Shown: positions 25,419 to 34,187, counted from the stretch's first letter. The stretch: 64,000 nucleotides of DNA from Croceibacterium_A sp035626815 (GCA_035626815.1 DASPMY010000049.1:62001-126000), one strand, 5' to 3'. Translations and numbers: made by a program. The notes: generated from the sequence alone by a model not told the origin.

Positions 25419-26372
25419 TCATCGATTGGAATGACCGGTTTCGTCGATAAGTTCCTTCATGTCGCACGGCAGGTCGCTGGCGAAGCGCAGTTTGCCGCCG
25501 GTTACCGGATGGTCGAAGCCGAGCACCGCGGCGTGGAGCGCCTGGCGGTGGAAATTCAACCGCTTGAGCACGTCGCGCACCCGCGGGTTCGGCCGACCGT
25601 ATAGCGGATCCCCCAATAGCGCATGGCCGATGGACGAAAGGTGAACGCGGACCTGGTGCGTGCGCCCGGTCTCGAGCCGGCATTCAACCAGCGCGCAGCC
25701 ATCGAGTTCCCGCAGCAGCTTGTAGTGGGTCACCGCCCGCTTGCCGCGCGCGGAATCGGCGCGCAGGACCGCCATCTTCTTGCGGTTGGCGTCCGAGCGG
25801 CCGATGCGCCCGCTGATCGTCCCCGCCGGCGGCCGCGGATGGCCGTTGCACACCGCAAGATAGGCGCGCTCGAGCGAGTGGTCGGCGAACTGGCGCGAGA
25901 GGCCCTCGTGGGCGGCGTCGGACTTCGCGACGACCAGCAGGCCGGAAGTGTCCTTGTCGATCCGGTGGACGATCCCCGGCCGCGCCACCCCGCCGATCCC
26001 CGAGAGCCGGCCGCGGCAGTGATGCAGCAGCGCGTTGACGAGCGTGCCGGCCGGGTTGCCGGCCGCGGGGTGCACGACCATTCCGGCCGGCTTGTCGACC
26101 ACGATCAGGTGCTCGTCCTCGAACACGACGGCGAGGGGGATGGCCTCGGGCGCGGCGGCGGCCGGCGCCGCCGCGGGCACGTCGATGCGGAACCGGGCAC
26201 CCTCTGGCGCCTTCGCGCTCGCCTGGGTCGCGGGGGCGCCATCGAGCGAGACGCGCCCGTCGGCGATCAGCGCCTTGATGCGTTCGCGCGACAGCTCGCT
26301 GGCCTGCGCGAGCGCCTTGTCGAGCCGCTCGCCGCCGGAAAGGACGCCCGCGATGACTTCCCCATCCCCCAT
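25419..26372 (-). CDS. rluD: RluA/RluD-family 23S rRNA pseudouridine synthase
   Basis: 317 residues. An N-terminal S4 RNA-binding domain (about 12-65, GERLDKALAQASELSRERIKALI is its start) precedes the RluA catalytic domain. The active site motif is GIVHRIDKDTSGLLVVAK with catalytic Asp139. RTHQVRVHLSSIGHALLGDPLYG is also visible in the C-terminal half. The combination of S4 and this catalytic domain fits RluD or RluC; RluD is the best guess. An Ala/Pro-rich linker (66-77) joins the domains. It is divergent from the JAMM gene with only about 20 bases between starts. Confidence 0.87.
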   Translation of the reverse strand: MGDGEVIAGVLSGGERLDKALAQASELSRERIKALIADGRVSLDGAPATQASAKAPEGARFRIDVPAAAPAAAAPEAIPLAVVFEDEHLIVVDKPAGMVVHPAAGNPAGTLVNALLHHCRGRLSGIGGVARPGIVHRIDKDTSGLLVVAKSDAAHEGLSRQFADHSLERAYLAVCNGHPRPPAGTISGRIGRSDANRKKMAVLRADSARGKRAVTHYKLLRELDGCALVECRLETGRTHQVRVHLSSIGHALLGDPLYGRPNPRVRDVLKRLNFHRQALHAAVLGFDHPVTGGKLRFASDLPCDMKELIDETGHSNR

Positions 26373-26393
26373 GCTAGATAAATGGGAATGGGA

Positions 26394-26783
26394 ATGCGCG
26401 TCTCAAGGGCGGTTTTCGAGCGCCTGCTGGCCGAGGCGGCCCGCCATGCGCCCGCGGAGTGCTGCGGCATCCTGCTCGGCGCTGACGAACTGATCGAGGA
26501 GGCGCGACCCGCGGCCAATGTCGCGGCCGATCCGCGCCGCCGGTTCGAGATCGATCCGCAAGCGCTGGTCGATGCGTTTCGCGCGGCGCGCGGCGCCGGG
26601 GCGCCGGTCCTGGGATTTTACCACTCCCACCCCGCCGGTCCGTCACAGCCCTCGGCGACCGACCGCGCCGAGGCGGCGCACGACGGGCGCGTGTGGGCAA
26701 TCGTCGGCGCGGACGGCGTGACGTTCTGGCGCGACGAGGAACGGGGATTCGTCCCGCTTTCCTATGCCGTCGTGGACCGCTAA
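26394..26783 (+). CDS. Stand-alone JAMM/MPN metalloprotease-fold protein
   Basis: 129-residue Mov34/MPN domain protein. The JAMM zinc site is complete: Glu22, His77 and His79 in FYHSHPAGPSQPS, Ser87 and Asp90. Bacterial relatives remove C-terminal residues or cysteine from ubiquitin-like sulfur carriers in thio-cofactor pathways, but no ThiS/CysO-like carrier or E1-like gene is adjacent, so the substrate is open. The third ATG (26394) of the repeated ATGGGA sequence is chosen, since GGGAATGGGA then serves as ribosome-binding site. It ends 11 bases before chpT, so both are likely in one transcript. Confidence 0.85.
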   Translation: MRVSRAVFERLLAEAARHAPAECCGILLGADELIEEARPAANVAADPRRRFEIDPQALVDAFRAARGAGAPVLGFYHSHPAGPSQPSATDRAEAAHDGRVWAIVGADGVTFWRDEERGFVPLSYAVVDR

Positions 26784-26794
26784 GCCCGGGCGCG

Positions 26795-27439
26795 ATGACC
26801 TCCTCGACCGATCTCGCCGCGCTGCTCTGCTCGCGCCTGTGCCACGACATGCTCAGCCCCGTCGGCGCGCTCAGCAACGGGCTCGAGCTGCTGGCCGACG
26901 AGAAGGATCCGGAGATGCGCAAGCGCTGCTTCGAGCTGCTCGAGCAGAGCGCCAGGATCAGCACCGACAAGCTCAAGTTCTTCCGCCTCGCCTACGGCGC
27001 CGCCGGCGGTTTCGGCGACGAGGTCCCGGCCGACGAGCCGCGCGAGCTGATCGGCGCGCTCGTTTCCGCGAACGAGCGCATTGCGCTGCAGTGGGGCGTG
27101 GCCGATGCGACGCTGCCCAAGCCCGCGGTCAAGGTGCTGCTCAATCTGGCGGCGATCGCCATCGACGCGCTGGTCCGCGGCGGCACGCTCGAGGTCGGCG
27201 CCGAACGGCGAGACGGAGCGACCGAGATCGCGGTGCGCGCCGCCGGCCCGCGGGTCGCCTTCGACGGGGCCATCGGCAAGGCGCTAGACGGCTCGCTGGC
27301 CACGGGCGAGCTGACCGGCCGCACCGCCCCCGCGCACCTCATCCGCCTGCTCGCCGAGGAGCTCGGCGGCGGGCTGCAGTTCGCGCTCAGCGGCGAGGCG
27401 CTGGTGATGGGGGCGGTGCTGCCGGACCCGGCGCCCTGA
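26795..27439 (+). CDS. chpT: Histidine phosphotransferase ChpT
   Basis: Relays phosphate from the hybrid kinase CckA to CtrA and CpdR in the alphaproteobacterial cell-cycle pathway. The 214-residue protein starts with the phosphorylated helix: His17 in CHDMLSPVGALSNGLELL, the hallmark of ChpT. The second half is a degenerate ATPase-like fold (LLNLAAIAIDALVRGG, LIRLLAEELGGGL), as in the Caulobacter structure. ATG 26795 leaves an N terminus like other ChpTs. The stop TGA overlaps the ATG of the following amidase gene (TGATG). It is an essential-type regulator in Alphaproteobacteria. Confidence 0.92.
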   Translation: MTSSTDLAALLCSRLCHDMLSPVGALSNGLELLADEKDPEMRKRCFELLEQSARISTDKLKFFRLAYGAAGGFGDEVPADEPRELIGALVSANERIALQWGVADATLPKPAVKVLLNLAAIAIDALVRGGTLEVGAERRDGATEIAVRAAGPRVAFDGAIGKALDGSLATGELTGRTAPAHLIRLLAEELGGGLQFALSGEALVMGAVLPDPAP

Positions 27440-28140
27440 TGGACGAGCTCGTCCACCGCGAGCTCCCGTCGCCCAACTGGGACGAGCGGGCGCTGCCGGT
27501 GACGATGGTCGTGCTGCACTATACCGAGATGGAGCGCGCCGCGGCGCTCGAGCGGCTGACCGATCCCGCGGCCAAGGTCAGCGCGCATTACTTCATCGGC
27601 GAGGACGGGGAGGTCGTCCGGCTGGTCGACGAGGACAAGCGCGCCTGGCACGCCGGGGCGAGCTACTGGCGCGGGCACAAGGACGTCAACTCCGCCAGCA
27701 TCGGCATCGAGCTCGACCATCCTGGCCACGCGCTCGGCTACCGCGCGTTCGCCGAGGCGCAGATCGACGCGCTCGTCCCGCTGCTCCATCGCATCGTCAA
27801 ACTGCACGACATCCCGCGCGCCAATGTGGTCGGCCATTCCGACGTCGCCCCGGCGCGCAAGACCGATCCCGGCGAGCTGTTCCCGTGGGACCGATTGGCC
27901 AAGTACAGGCTGTGCCTGCCGCGCCCGCGCAAGCTCGAGCTCGGCGACCCGTTCACCAACGACGGCGCGTTCTACCTCGCGCTCGAGCGGTTTGGCTACG
28001 ACATCACCGAGGGGCGCAAGGCGGTCGAGGCGTTCCAGCGCCGCTGGCGGCCCGAACGGATCGACGGGCGCATCGACGGCGAGGTGCGCGCGATCCTGTT
28101 CCACTTGCTCTTGGATCGCGACCGGGGACGCACTAGATAG
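27439..28140 (+). CDS. N-acetylmuramoyl-L-alanine amidase, AmpD family, with PG-binding tail
   Basis: 233 residues, no evident signal peptide. The amidase_2 domain (about 5-155) carries the zinc ligands His27 (VLHYTEM), His133 (VGHSDVAPARKTDPG) and Asp143. Around residues 165-230 there is a peptidoglycan-binding-1-like domain (LERFGYDITEGRKAVEAFQRR is its core). It cleaves the amide bond between MurNAc and the stem peptide, either in recycling (AmpD-like, cytoplasmic) or in the wall. Absence of an export signal favours recycling. Its start overlaps the chpT stop, and its last codons contain the candidate rnpB promoter. Confidence 0.88.
   Translation: MDELVHRELPSPNWDERALPVTMVVLHYTEMERAAALERLTDPAAKVSAHYFIGEDGEVVRLVDEDKRAWHAGASYWRGHKDVNSASIGIELDHPGHALGYRAFAEAQIDALVPLLHRIVKLHDIPRANVVGHSDVAPARKTDPGELFPWDRLAKYRLCLPRPRKLELGDPFTNDGAFYLALERFGYDITEGRKAVEAFQRRWRPERIDGRIDGEVRAILFHLLLDRDRGRTR
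28111..28139 (+). promoter_or_regulatory. Candidate rnpB promoter inside the 3' end of the amidase gene
   Basis: TTGGAT (28111-28116), a 17-base spacer and TAGATA (28134-28139). The -10 overlaps the amidase stop codon. A start seven bases after the -10 would fall at about 28146, exactly where the P1 helix of RNase P RNA begins. Confidence 0.65.
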
Positions 28141-28145
28141 GCCGC

Positions 28146-28578
<433 letters not shown>

Positions 28579-28584
28579 ACTTCC

Positions 28585-29385
28585 TCAGGCCGCAAGCGGC
28601 GCGACCGCCACCGCCCCGTCGGCGCCCTCGGCCGCCTCGATGTAGCGCCTTTGGGTGCCCTCGAGCACCAGCGCGGTGAGCCGCCCGGTCATGAACGCGC
28701 CGGTGTCGATGCCGATGCGGTTGCCGCAATCCTCGGGCCCCTCGCAGATCGTGTGCCCGTGGACGACGACCGCGCCGTGCGGCTCGGCGTGCGACAGGAA
28801 CGGCTCGCGAATCCACCTGAGGTCATGGCGCTTCTGCTCGGCGAGCGGCACCCGCGGATCGATGCCGGCGTGGACGAACAGGTAGTCGCCCATGGCGATC
28901 ATGTCCTCGAACCCTTCGAGGAAGGCGATGTCCGCCTCCGGCACCGCGGCGCGCATCAACTGCTGCGCTTCCTCCAGCGTCGCGCGCAGGAAGCTGCCGC
29001 GGTCGATACCGTAGCTCAGCGCGGTCTCGCGCCCGCCGTGGCGCAGGAAGTGGCGGAACATCTCGATGTCGCTCAGGCTGCGGAGGAACATCTCCTCGTG
29101 GTTGCCGGCGAGGATGCGCACCGTGCGCCGGCGCTGCCATTCGCGGGCGAGCGCGACGACCCCGGCGCTGTCGGGCCCGCGATCGACCAGGTCGCCGAGC
29201 AGGATGACGGTCGTCTCAGCCGGAGCGGCCGCCGCGTCGTCGGCGTCGATCGCCGCGACGAGCGCTTCGAACAGGTCGAGCCGCCCGTGGACGTCGCCCA
29301 CGGCATAGACGCGCTGGCCGGCGGGCAGCGCCGGCGCCGGCGCGCCGTCGGAGCGGGCGAACATCTGTCGGAGGGCCTGGAACAT
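28585..29385 (-). CDS. PPP-family metallophosphatase (serine/threonine phosphatase-like)
   Basis: 266-residue calcineurin-like phosphatase. The three metal-binding motifs are GDVHG (30-34), GDLVDRG (64-70) and GNHE (94-97), with later histidines in FVHAGID and VVHGHT. This set fits PPP-type protein phosphatases of the PrpA/ApaH-related bacterial group; either protein or dinucleotide substrates are possible. ATG 29385 is chosen since it starts a short helix before the catalytic domain, with GGAGAG some distance upstream. The stop lies seven bases from the end of convergent rnpB. Confidence 0.88.
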   Translation of the reverse strand: MFQALRQMFARSDGAPAPALPAGQRVYAVGDVHGRLDLFEALVAAIDADDAAAAPAETTVILLGDLVDRGPDSAGVVALAREWQRRRTVRILAGNHEEMFLRSLSDIEMFRHFLRHGGRETALSYGIDRGSFLRATLEEAQQLMRAAVPEADIAFLEGFEDMIAMGDYLFVHAGIDPRVPLAEQKRHDLRWIREPFLSHAEPHGAVVVHGHTICEGPEDCGNRIGIDTGAFMTGRLTALVLEGTQRRYIEAAEGADGAVAVAPLAA

Positions 29386-29656
29386 CGAACTCGAACGCTC
29401 TCCTAACGGCAACGGGCCGAGGTGCAAGATGGCGCGCCGGGTTGCGCCGACAACCCTGTCGCCCGCGTTAATGTGACGCGAAAGGCACACAAGCGGGCCC
29501 AATCTCGCAGGCGGGCGGCGACGCCCCTTGTGCAATGCAGCATGAGGATGCAGGTAATCCGCATCCGGACGGACACCGCTCCACCCACGAGAGCAGGCCG
29601 GCGGATGCAGGTGGGACGAAGGCAACAGTATTCACCCCGAGGAAAGGGAACTGCCC

Positions 29657-30427
29657 ATGCTTACGTCCGTCCGCAGCCTCACGGCTGCCACTCTCCTGGC
29701 CAGCTCGGCCTTCGCCGCGGCGCCGGCTTTCGCGCAAGACGAGGCCCTCGGCTCGACCGCCGGCGTGACCGTGTCGGCCAACGTCGCGGTGGTCACCGAT
29801 TACCGCTTCCGCGGCGTCTCGCTGTCGGGCGGCGATGCCGCGATCCAGGGCGGCATCGACCTCAAGCACGACAGCGGCTTCTACGCCGGCACCTGGGGAT
29901 CCTCGATCCAGGGCGGCACCGCCTACGGCGACATGGAGCTCGACCTCTATGCCGGCTGGACCGGCAATGTGTCCGAGGCCGTCACTGTCGACGTCGGGCT
30001 GCTCTACTACCTCTATCCGTCGGGCGACGACGCGGCCTTCCCCGGCGTCGACACTGACTACTTCGAGCCATACGCTTCGATCGCGACGACAATCGGGCCG
30101 GTCGGCGCCACCGCCGGCGTCGCCTATGCGTGGGACCAGGCCGGTCTCGGCGGCAACGACAACCTCTACCTCTACACCGATTTCACGCTCGGCGTGCCGA
30201 CCACGCCGGTCACGGTCAACGCCCACCTGGGCTACACCGACGGCGTGCTTGCGCCGCCGTTCCTCACCGGCACCGCCGACGACACCGGGCTCGACTGGTC
30301 GCTCGGCGCCACCGCCACGGTGTGGAACGGGCTTAGCGTCGGGGTCAGCTACGTCGGGGTCGACGGGCCGAGCGTCGACGGGTTCACCGACGACACCGTG
30401 GTCGGGACGCTGTCGTTCGCGATCTAG
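29657..30427 (+). CDS. TorF-family putative porin
   Basis: 256 residues with a signal peptide ending at PAFAQD (residue ~27). The mature part is a beta-barrel rich in aromatic-glycine strands beginning VTVSANVAVVTDYRFRGVSL, the signature of the TIGR02001/TorF family, and ends in isoleucine after a strand (VVGTLSFAI). The channel's substrate is unknown. GAGGAAAGG precedes the ATG. The 271-base gap upstream, shared with the divergent phosphatase, contains a small palindrome CGCGT-N7-ACGCG at 29464-29480 but no convincing promoter. Confidence 0.87.
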   Translation: MLTSVRSLTAATLLASSAFAAAPAFAQDEALGSTAGVTVSANVAVVTDYRFRGVSLSGGDAAIQGGIDLKHDSGFYAGTWGSSIQGGTAYGDMELDLYAGWTGNVSEAVTVDVGLLYYLYPSGDDAAFPGVDTDYFEPYASIATTIGPVGATAGVAYAWDQAGLGGNDNLYLYTDFTLGVPTTPVTVNAHLGYTDGVLAPPFLTGTADDTGLDWSLGATATVWNGLSVGVSYVGVDGPSVDGFTDDTVVGTLSFAI

Positions 30428-30452
30428 GCCCGGCCACCGGCCGTCGCGGGAG

Positions 30453-30480
30453 GGCCCGCTCCGCCTCGGCGGGGCGGGCC
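30453..30480. terminator. Hairpin between convergent porin and SIMPL genes
   Basis: Thirteen-base arms (GGCCCGCTCCGCC and GGCGGGGCGGGCC) with a two-base loop and a single G-T pair, 25 bases after the porin stop and 10 bases before the SIMPL stop. No long T run follows (TTCG), so it is a strong hairpin rather than a classic intrinsic terminator. Confidence 0.6.
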
Positions 30481-30489
30481 TTCGCCGTT

Positions 30490-31242
30490 CTAGCGCAAGT
30501 AGAAATCGACGGTGGTGACCACGCGCACCCGCTTGAACGGCGTGTCGGCCACGCCCCAGCCGCCGCCGTCGCCGTCGCGCCCGGTGATCTCGAAGTAGCC
30601 TTGCGTCGCCTGCTTGATGCCGCCGACGCCGGTGTCGCTGTCCTTGGCGAACTGCTCGGCGGCGGCGCGCGCGTCCTTGGTCGCCGCGGCGACCATCTGG
30701 GGCTTGATCGCGTTGAGCTTGGTGAAGGTGTAGGCCATGCCCGAGCCTTCCTCGAGCAGCACCCCGCGGCGGACGAGGTCGAACTGCCGCCGCACCGCGC
30801 GCTGGGCGCGGTCGATATCAGTCGAGCGCAAGGTCATCCGCTGGCGCACGGTGAAGGTCGGGTAGCCGTCCTGCATGAAGCTCGAGACGTTGACCCCGGT
30901 CGGCTGCAGCGCGTCGTCGGGGAAGCCGAGCTCCTTGAAGAACGCGCGGATGGCGGCGGTGTCGCGGTCGACGCTGGCCTGCGCGCTGGCCATGTCGCCG
31001 GCCGAGGCGGAGTAGGCGATCGTCCACGTCGCGAGGTCGGCCATGACGTCCTTCTCGGCGAGGCCGCGCACCGTGACCGAGCGGTCGGCGGCGCGGGCGC
31101 GTGTGAGCCCGTCGCCGAGCAGGTAGCCGCCGACGATCAGCCCGACGGCGAGGATGGCGGACGCGGCGAGCGCGGCCTGGGCGGCGGGCCGCCGCCAGAA
31201 AGCGGTGGCGGCAGGGGGGTCCTCTTGGCTAACGTCGGACAT
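30490..31242 (-). CDS. SIMPL domain protein (DUF541)
   Basis: 250 residues. A membrane anchor (about residues 22-46) is followed by a SIMPL/DUF541 domain, a periplasmic fold of ill-defined function. Typical features are SVTVRGLAEKDVMADLATWT, IRAFFKELGFPDDALQPTGV and TLRSTDIDRAQRAV, with the C-terminal strand VRVVTTVDFYL. ATG 31242 is preceded by AGGAAG. Its neighbours are unrelated (porin, glyoxalase), and it is convergent with the porin. Confidence 0.85.
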   Translation of the reverse strand: MSDVSQEDPPAATAFWRRPAAQAALAASAILAVGLIVGGYLLGDGLTRARAADRSVTVRGLAEKDVMADLATWTIAYSASAGDMASAQASVDRDTAAIRAFFKELGFPDDALQPTGVNVSSFMQDGYPTFTVRQRMTLRSTDIDRAQRAVRRQFDLVRRGVLLEEGSGMAYTFTKLNAIKPQMVAAATKDARAAAEQFAKDSDTGVGGIKQATQGYFEITGRDGDGGGWGVADTPFKRVRVVTTVDFYLR

Positions 31243-31340
31243 GAGCGGCTTCCTGTGAAGGCGGTGCGGCAACCCAGCGGCTCATTGCAGTGTCTGCGAT
31301 GAACCGTGCTTGAATAGCGATGAACGGAGTCCCGGTCGAG

Positions 31341-31778
31341 ATGATAAAATACCTCCACAGCATGATCCGGATTAGCGATCCCGAAGCGACGCTCGCGTTC
31401 TTCAAGCTGCTCGGGCTCGAGGAAGTGCGCCGGATGGAGAACGAGAAGGGCCGCTTCACGCTGTTCTTCCTCGCCGCGCCTGGGCAGCAGGATGTCGCCG
31501 AAGTCGAGCTGACCTACAACTGGCCGCCCGAGGACGGCAGCCCGGCCGAGGAATACGGCGGCGGACGCAACTTCGGCCACCTCGCGTATCGGGTCGAGAA
31601 CATCTACGACACCTGCCAGCGGTTGATGGACGCCGGCGTGACCATCAACCGCCCGCCGCGCGACGGCCACATGGCCTTCGTCAGGACGCCCGACGGGATC
31701 TCGATCGAGCTGCTTCAGGACGGCCACCTGCCGCCGCAGGAGCCATGGGCGAGCATGGCCAACGTGGGGAGCTGGTAA
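31341..31778 (+). CDS. gloA: Lactoylglutathione lyase (glyoxalase I, VOC family)
   Basis: Converts the methylglyoxal-glutathione hemithioacetal to S-lactoylglutathione. 145 residues in two VOC half-modules. Metal ligand positions are visible: His6 (KYLHSMIR), Glu in VAEVELTYNW, His in NFGHLAYRVENIY and Glu in DGISIELLQDG. The RMENEKGRFTLFFL block is typical of bacterial GloA. ATG 31341 gives the usual MIKYLH start; an upstream ATG at 31320 would add seven residues. A palindromic repeat follows. Confidence 0.9.
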   Translation: MIKYLHSMIRISDPEATLAFFKLLGLEEVRRMENEKGRFTLFFLAAPGQQDVAEVELTYNWPPEDGSPAEEYGGGRNFGHLAYRVENIYDTCQRLMDAGVTINRPPRDGHMAFVRTPDGISIELLQDGHLPPQEPWASMANVGSW

Positions 31779-31786
31779 GCGCTTCA

Positions 31787-31917
31787 TCCTCCCCGCTCGC
31801 GGGGAGGTGGCAGCCGTGCAGCGGCTGACGGAGGGGGCTCTCCGCAAGCGCGGCGCCAGACGGCCAGCCCCCTCCACCACCCTGCGGGTGGTCCCCCTCC
31901 CCGTCCCGGGGAGGATT
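31787..31917. repeat. Intergenic inverted repeat, TCCCCGCTCGCGGGGA type
   Basis: Left unit TCCTCCCCGCTCGCGGGGAGG starts at 31787 and a right unit CCTCCCCGTCCCGGGGAGG ends near 31915. Between them, GGGGGCTCTCCG and CCCCCTCCACCACC arms can pair further. The ~130-base block lies between gloA and der, and der starts 38 bases later. It is a different palindrome family from the CTCCCGCAAGCGGGAG repeats at 2.3 and 5.0 kb. No coding potential. Confidence 0.7.
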
Positions 31918-31955
31918 GGCTTGCCAACCGCGCCGCCAGCCGCCACCTGCGCCGC

Positions 31956-33338
31956 ATGGCCCGTGACCTGCCCCAAGTCGTGATCATCGGCCGGCCGAAC
32001 GTCGGCAAGTCGACCCTGTTCAACCGGCTGGTCGGCAAGAAGCTGGCGCTGGTCGACGACCAGCCCGGCGTCACCCGCGACCGGCGCTTCGGCCATGCGG
32101 GCCTGCTCGGGCTCGAGTTCGAGGCGGTCGACACCGCCGGGTGGGAGGACGAGGACGCGGCGACCCTGCCCGGGCGGATGCGCGCGCAGACCGAGGTCTC
32201 GCTCAAGGGCGCCGACGCGGCGCTGTTCGTGATCGACGCGCGCGCCGGGCTGACCCCGCTCGACGAGGAGATCGGCCGCTGGCTGCGCGAGCAGGAGGTG
32301 CCGGTGGTGCTGGTGGCCAACAAGGCCGAAGGCAACGCCGGGCAGGGGGGCATCCTCGAGAGCTACTCGCTCGGGCTCGGCGAGCCGGTGCCGGTCTCGG
32401 CCGAGCACGGCGAAGGCGTCGCCGACCTCTACGAGGCGCTGCTGCCGCTGATCGCCGACAAGCAGCCGGAAGCGCACCCAGCCGCTGAGGACGACGAAGA
32501 AGATCCGTCGCGCCCGCTGTCGCTGGCCATCGTCGGCCGGCCCAATGCCGGCAAGTCGACGCTGATCAACCGCCTGCTCGGCGAGGACCGCCTGCTGACG
32601 GGGCCCGAGGCCGGCATCACCCGCGATTCGATCGCGGTCGAATGGCGCTGGAGCGACCCCGCGAGCGGCGAGGGGCGGGCGATCAAGCTGATCGACACCG
32701 CCGGGATGCGCAAGAAGGCCAAGGTCGACGACAAGCTCGAGAAGCTCGCTGTGCTGGACGCGCGCCGCGCGGTCGACTTCGCCGAGGTCGTCGTGCTGCT
32801 GCTCGACGCCACGCGCGGGCTCGAGGTGCAGGACCTCAAGATCGCCAACCTCGTGCTCGAGGAAGGCCGCGCGCTGATGGTGGCGATCAACAAGTGGGAC
32901 GTCGCCGAGGACGCCAGCAGCCTGTTCAACGGCGTGCGCGCCGCGCTCGACGAGGGCCTCGCCCAGATCAAAGGGGTGCCGCTGCTGGCGGTCTCGGCGA
33001 TGACCGGCAAGGGCCTCGATCAATTGCTCGCCGCGGCGTTCGAGCTGCGCGAGCAGTGGAGCCGGCGCGTGCCGACCGCGGCGCTCAACCGCTGGTTCGA
33101 CCACGCCCTCGAAGCCAACCCGCCGCCGGCCCCGGGCGGGCGGCGGATCAAGCTGCGCTACGTCACCCAGATCAAGACCCGCCCGCCGAGCTTCGTGGTG
33201 TTCGGCACGCGGCTCGACGACCTGCCGGCGAGCTACGAGCGCTACCTCGTCAACGGCATCCGCAAGGACCTCGGTTTCGGCGCGGTGCCGGTGCGGCTGA
33301 CCTTCCGCAGCCCGCGGAACCCGTTCGCGACGGAGTGA
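31956..33338 (+). CDS. der: Ribosome-assembly GTPase Der (EngA)
   Basis: Double GTPase needed for 50S ribosomal subunit assembly. 460 residues: first G domain with GRPNVGKS (12-19), DTAGWED and NKAE; an acidic linker (~172-184, EDDEEDPS); second G domain with GRPNAGKS, DTAGMRKKAK and NKWD; and a C-terminal KH-like domain (GRRIKLRYVTQ, PPSFVVFGTR, LGFGAVPVRLTFRSPRNPF). Length and order are standard. ATG 31956 follows a palindromic repeat; the ribosome-binding site is weak. Confidence 0.97.
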   Translation: MARDLPQVVIIGRPNVGKSTLFNRLVGKKLALVDDQPGVTRDRRFGHAGLLGLEFEAVDTAGWEDEDAATLPGRMRAQTEVSLKGADAALFVIDARAGLTPLDEEIGRWLREQEVPVVLVANKAEGNAGQGGILESYSLGLGEPVPVSAEHGEGVADLYEALLPLIADKQPEAHPAAEDDEEDPSRPLSLAIVGRPNAGKSTLINRLLGEDRLLTGPEAGITRDSIAVEWRWSDPASGEGRAIKLIDTAGMRKKAKVDDKLEKLAVLDARRAVDFAEVVVLLLDATRGLEVQDLKIANLVLEEGRALMVAINKWDVAEDASSLFNGVRAALDEGLAQIKGVPLLAVSAMTGKGLDQLLAAAFELREQWSRRVPTAALNRWFDHALEANPPPAPGGRRIKLRYVTQIKTRPPSFVVFGTRLDDLPASYERYLVNGIRKDLGFGAVPVRLTFRSPRNPFATE

Positions 33339-33413
33339 CCGGCCGGGCCGATTGACTGGCGGCGCGGCGCGGCTAACCCTCGGCGCGGGTTGCTCCGGGG
33401 GGAAGGCGCCAGC

Positions 33414-34145
33414 ATGAACCAACCGTGTCGCTGGGTCACGTTGCACTGGCTGCGCTTCCCCGGGATCCCTGCCCGCGCCACGCTCGACTTGTCGCGACGG
33501 CCGGCCGGCGCCGCGTGCTGGAAGATCGGCGCCGACGGCGCGGCCGCGCCCGACGGCTCGCGGCTGCCGAGCGAGGTGTGGTGCGCTGTCGGTCTCTATC
33601 CCGGGCGGGCCGATGCCGAGGCGGCGTTTGCCGATCCGGGCGCGTTCATGCCGTTCGTGGGCGCGACGACGGAGGCGTGGCACGCGCTGCTGCTGCCGGT
33701 CGCGCACCGCGGCGAATGCAACCATCTCGACCGCGATGCCCCGGGGGAGCTGCTCCAGCCCCACGACGAGGATCCCGGCGGCCCGCTGATCGTCATGACG
33801 ACCGCCGGCTTCGTCCTCGGTCCGGCCCTCGACATGGCCCGCGTGGTCGAGTTCCGCCGCCAGGTCGACCGCGTGCGCGCGGTCGCGGCCGCCGCCGACG
33901 GCAACCTCGCGCGCCAGGTCTTCTCCCCGCATACCCCCGGCGACGATGGCGTGACGCTGACCGTATGGCGCGACGATGCGGCGATGAGCGCCTTTGCCTA
34001 CCGCCCCGGCGACCACCGCGCCCAGGTCGAGCGCTACAAGCGCGAGCAGACCGCCGACCGCACCTCGTTCACCCGGCTGCGCGCGGTGCGCACGAGCGGG
34101 AGCTGGGAAGGCCGCGATCCGGTCGTCGCCGCGGCCCGAGTGTAA
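33414..34145 (+). CDS. CrtA-like (spheroidene monooxygenase-like) protein
   Basis: 243 residues resembling spheroidene monooxygenase CrtA and its relatives: CWKIGADGAA near residue 34, a VWCAVGLYPGRADAEAAF segment, VVEFRRQVDRV in the middle, VTLTVWRDDAAMSAFAYRPG and a C-terminal TSGSWEGRDPV. CrtA itself oxidises carotenoids in purple bacteria using haem. No carotenoid genes are adjacent, so the substrate may differ. ATG 33414 is chosen with GGGGGGAAGG eight bases upstream. It is a separate unit after der. Identification is by remembered family motifs and is moderate. Confidence 0.6.
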   Translation: MNQPCRWVTLHWLRFPGIPARATLDLSRRPAGAACWKIGADGAAAPDGSRLPSEVWCAVGLYPGRADAEAAFADPGAFMPFVGATTEAWHALLLPVAHRGECNHLDRDAPGELLQPHDEDPGGPLIVMTTAGFVLGPALDMARVVEFRRQVDRVRAVAAAADGNLARQVFSPHTPGDDGVTLTVWRDDAAMSAFAYRPGDHRAQVERYKREQTADRTSFTRLRAVRTSGSWEGRDPVVAAARV

Positions 34146-34187
34146 CCCTTCGCGCCACACAAATCGGGCTTTTTTCGACCATTTCTG

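Noticed and set aside
31137..34160. 1007-codon minus-strand open frame
   Set aside because: It is a stop-free shadow across gloA, der and the CrtA-like gene, all of which have clear family motifs on the plus strand.
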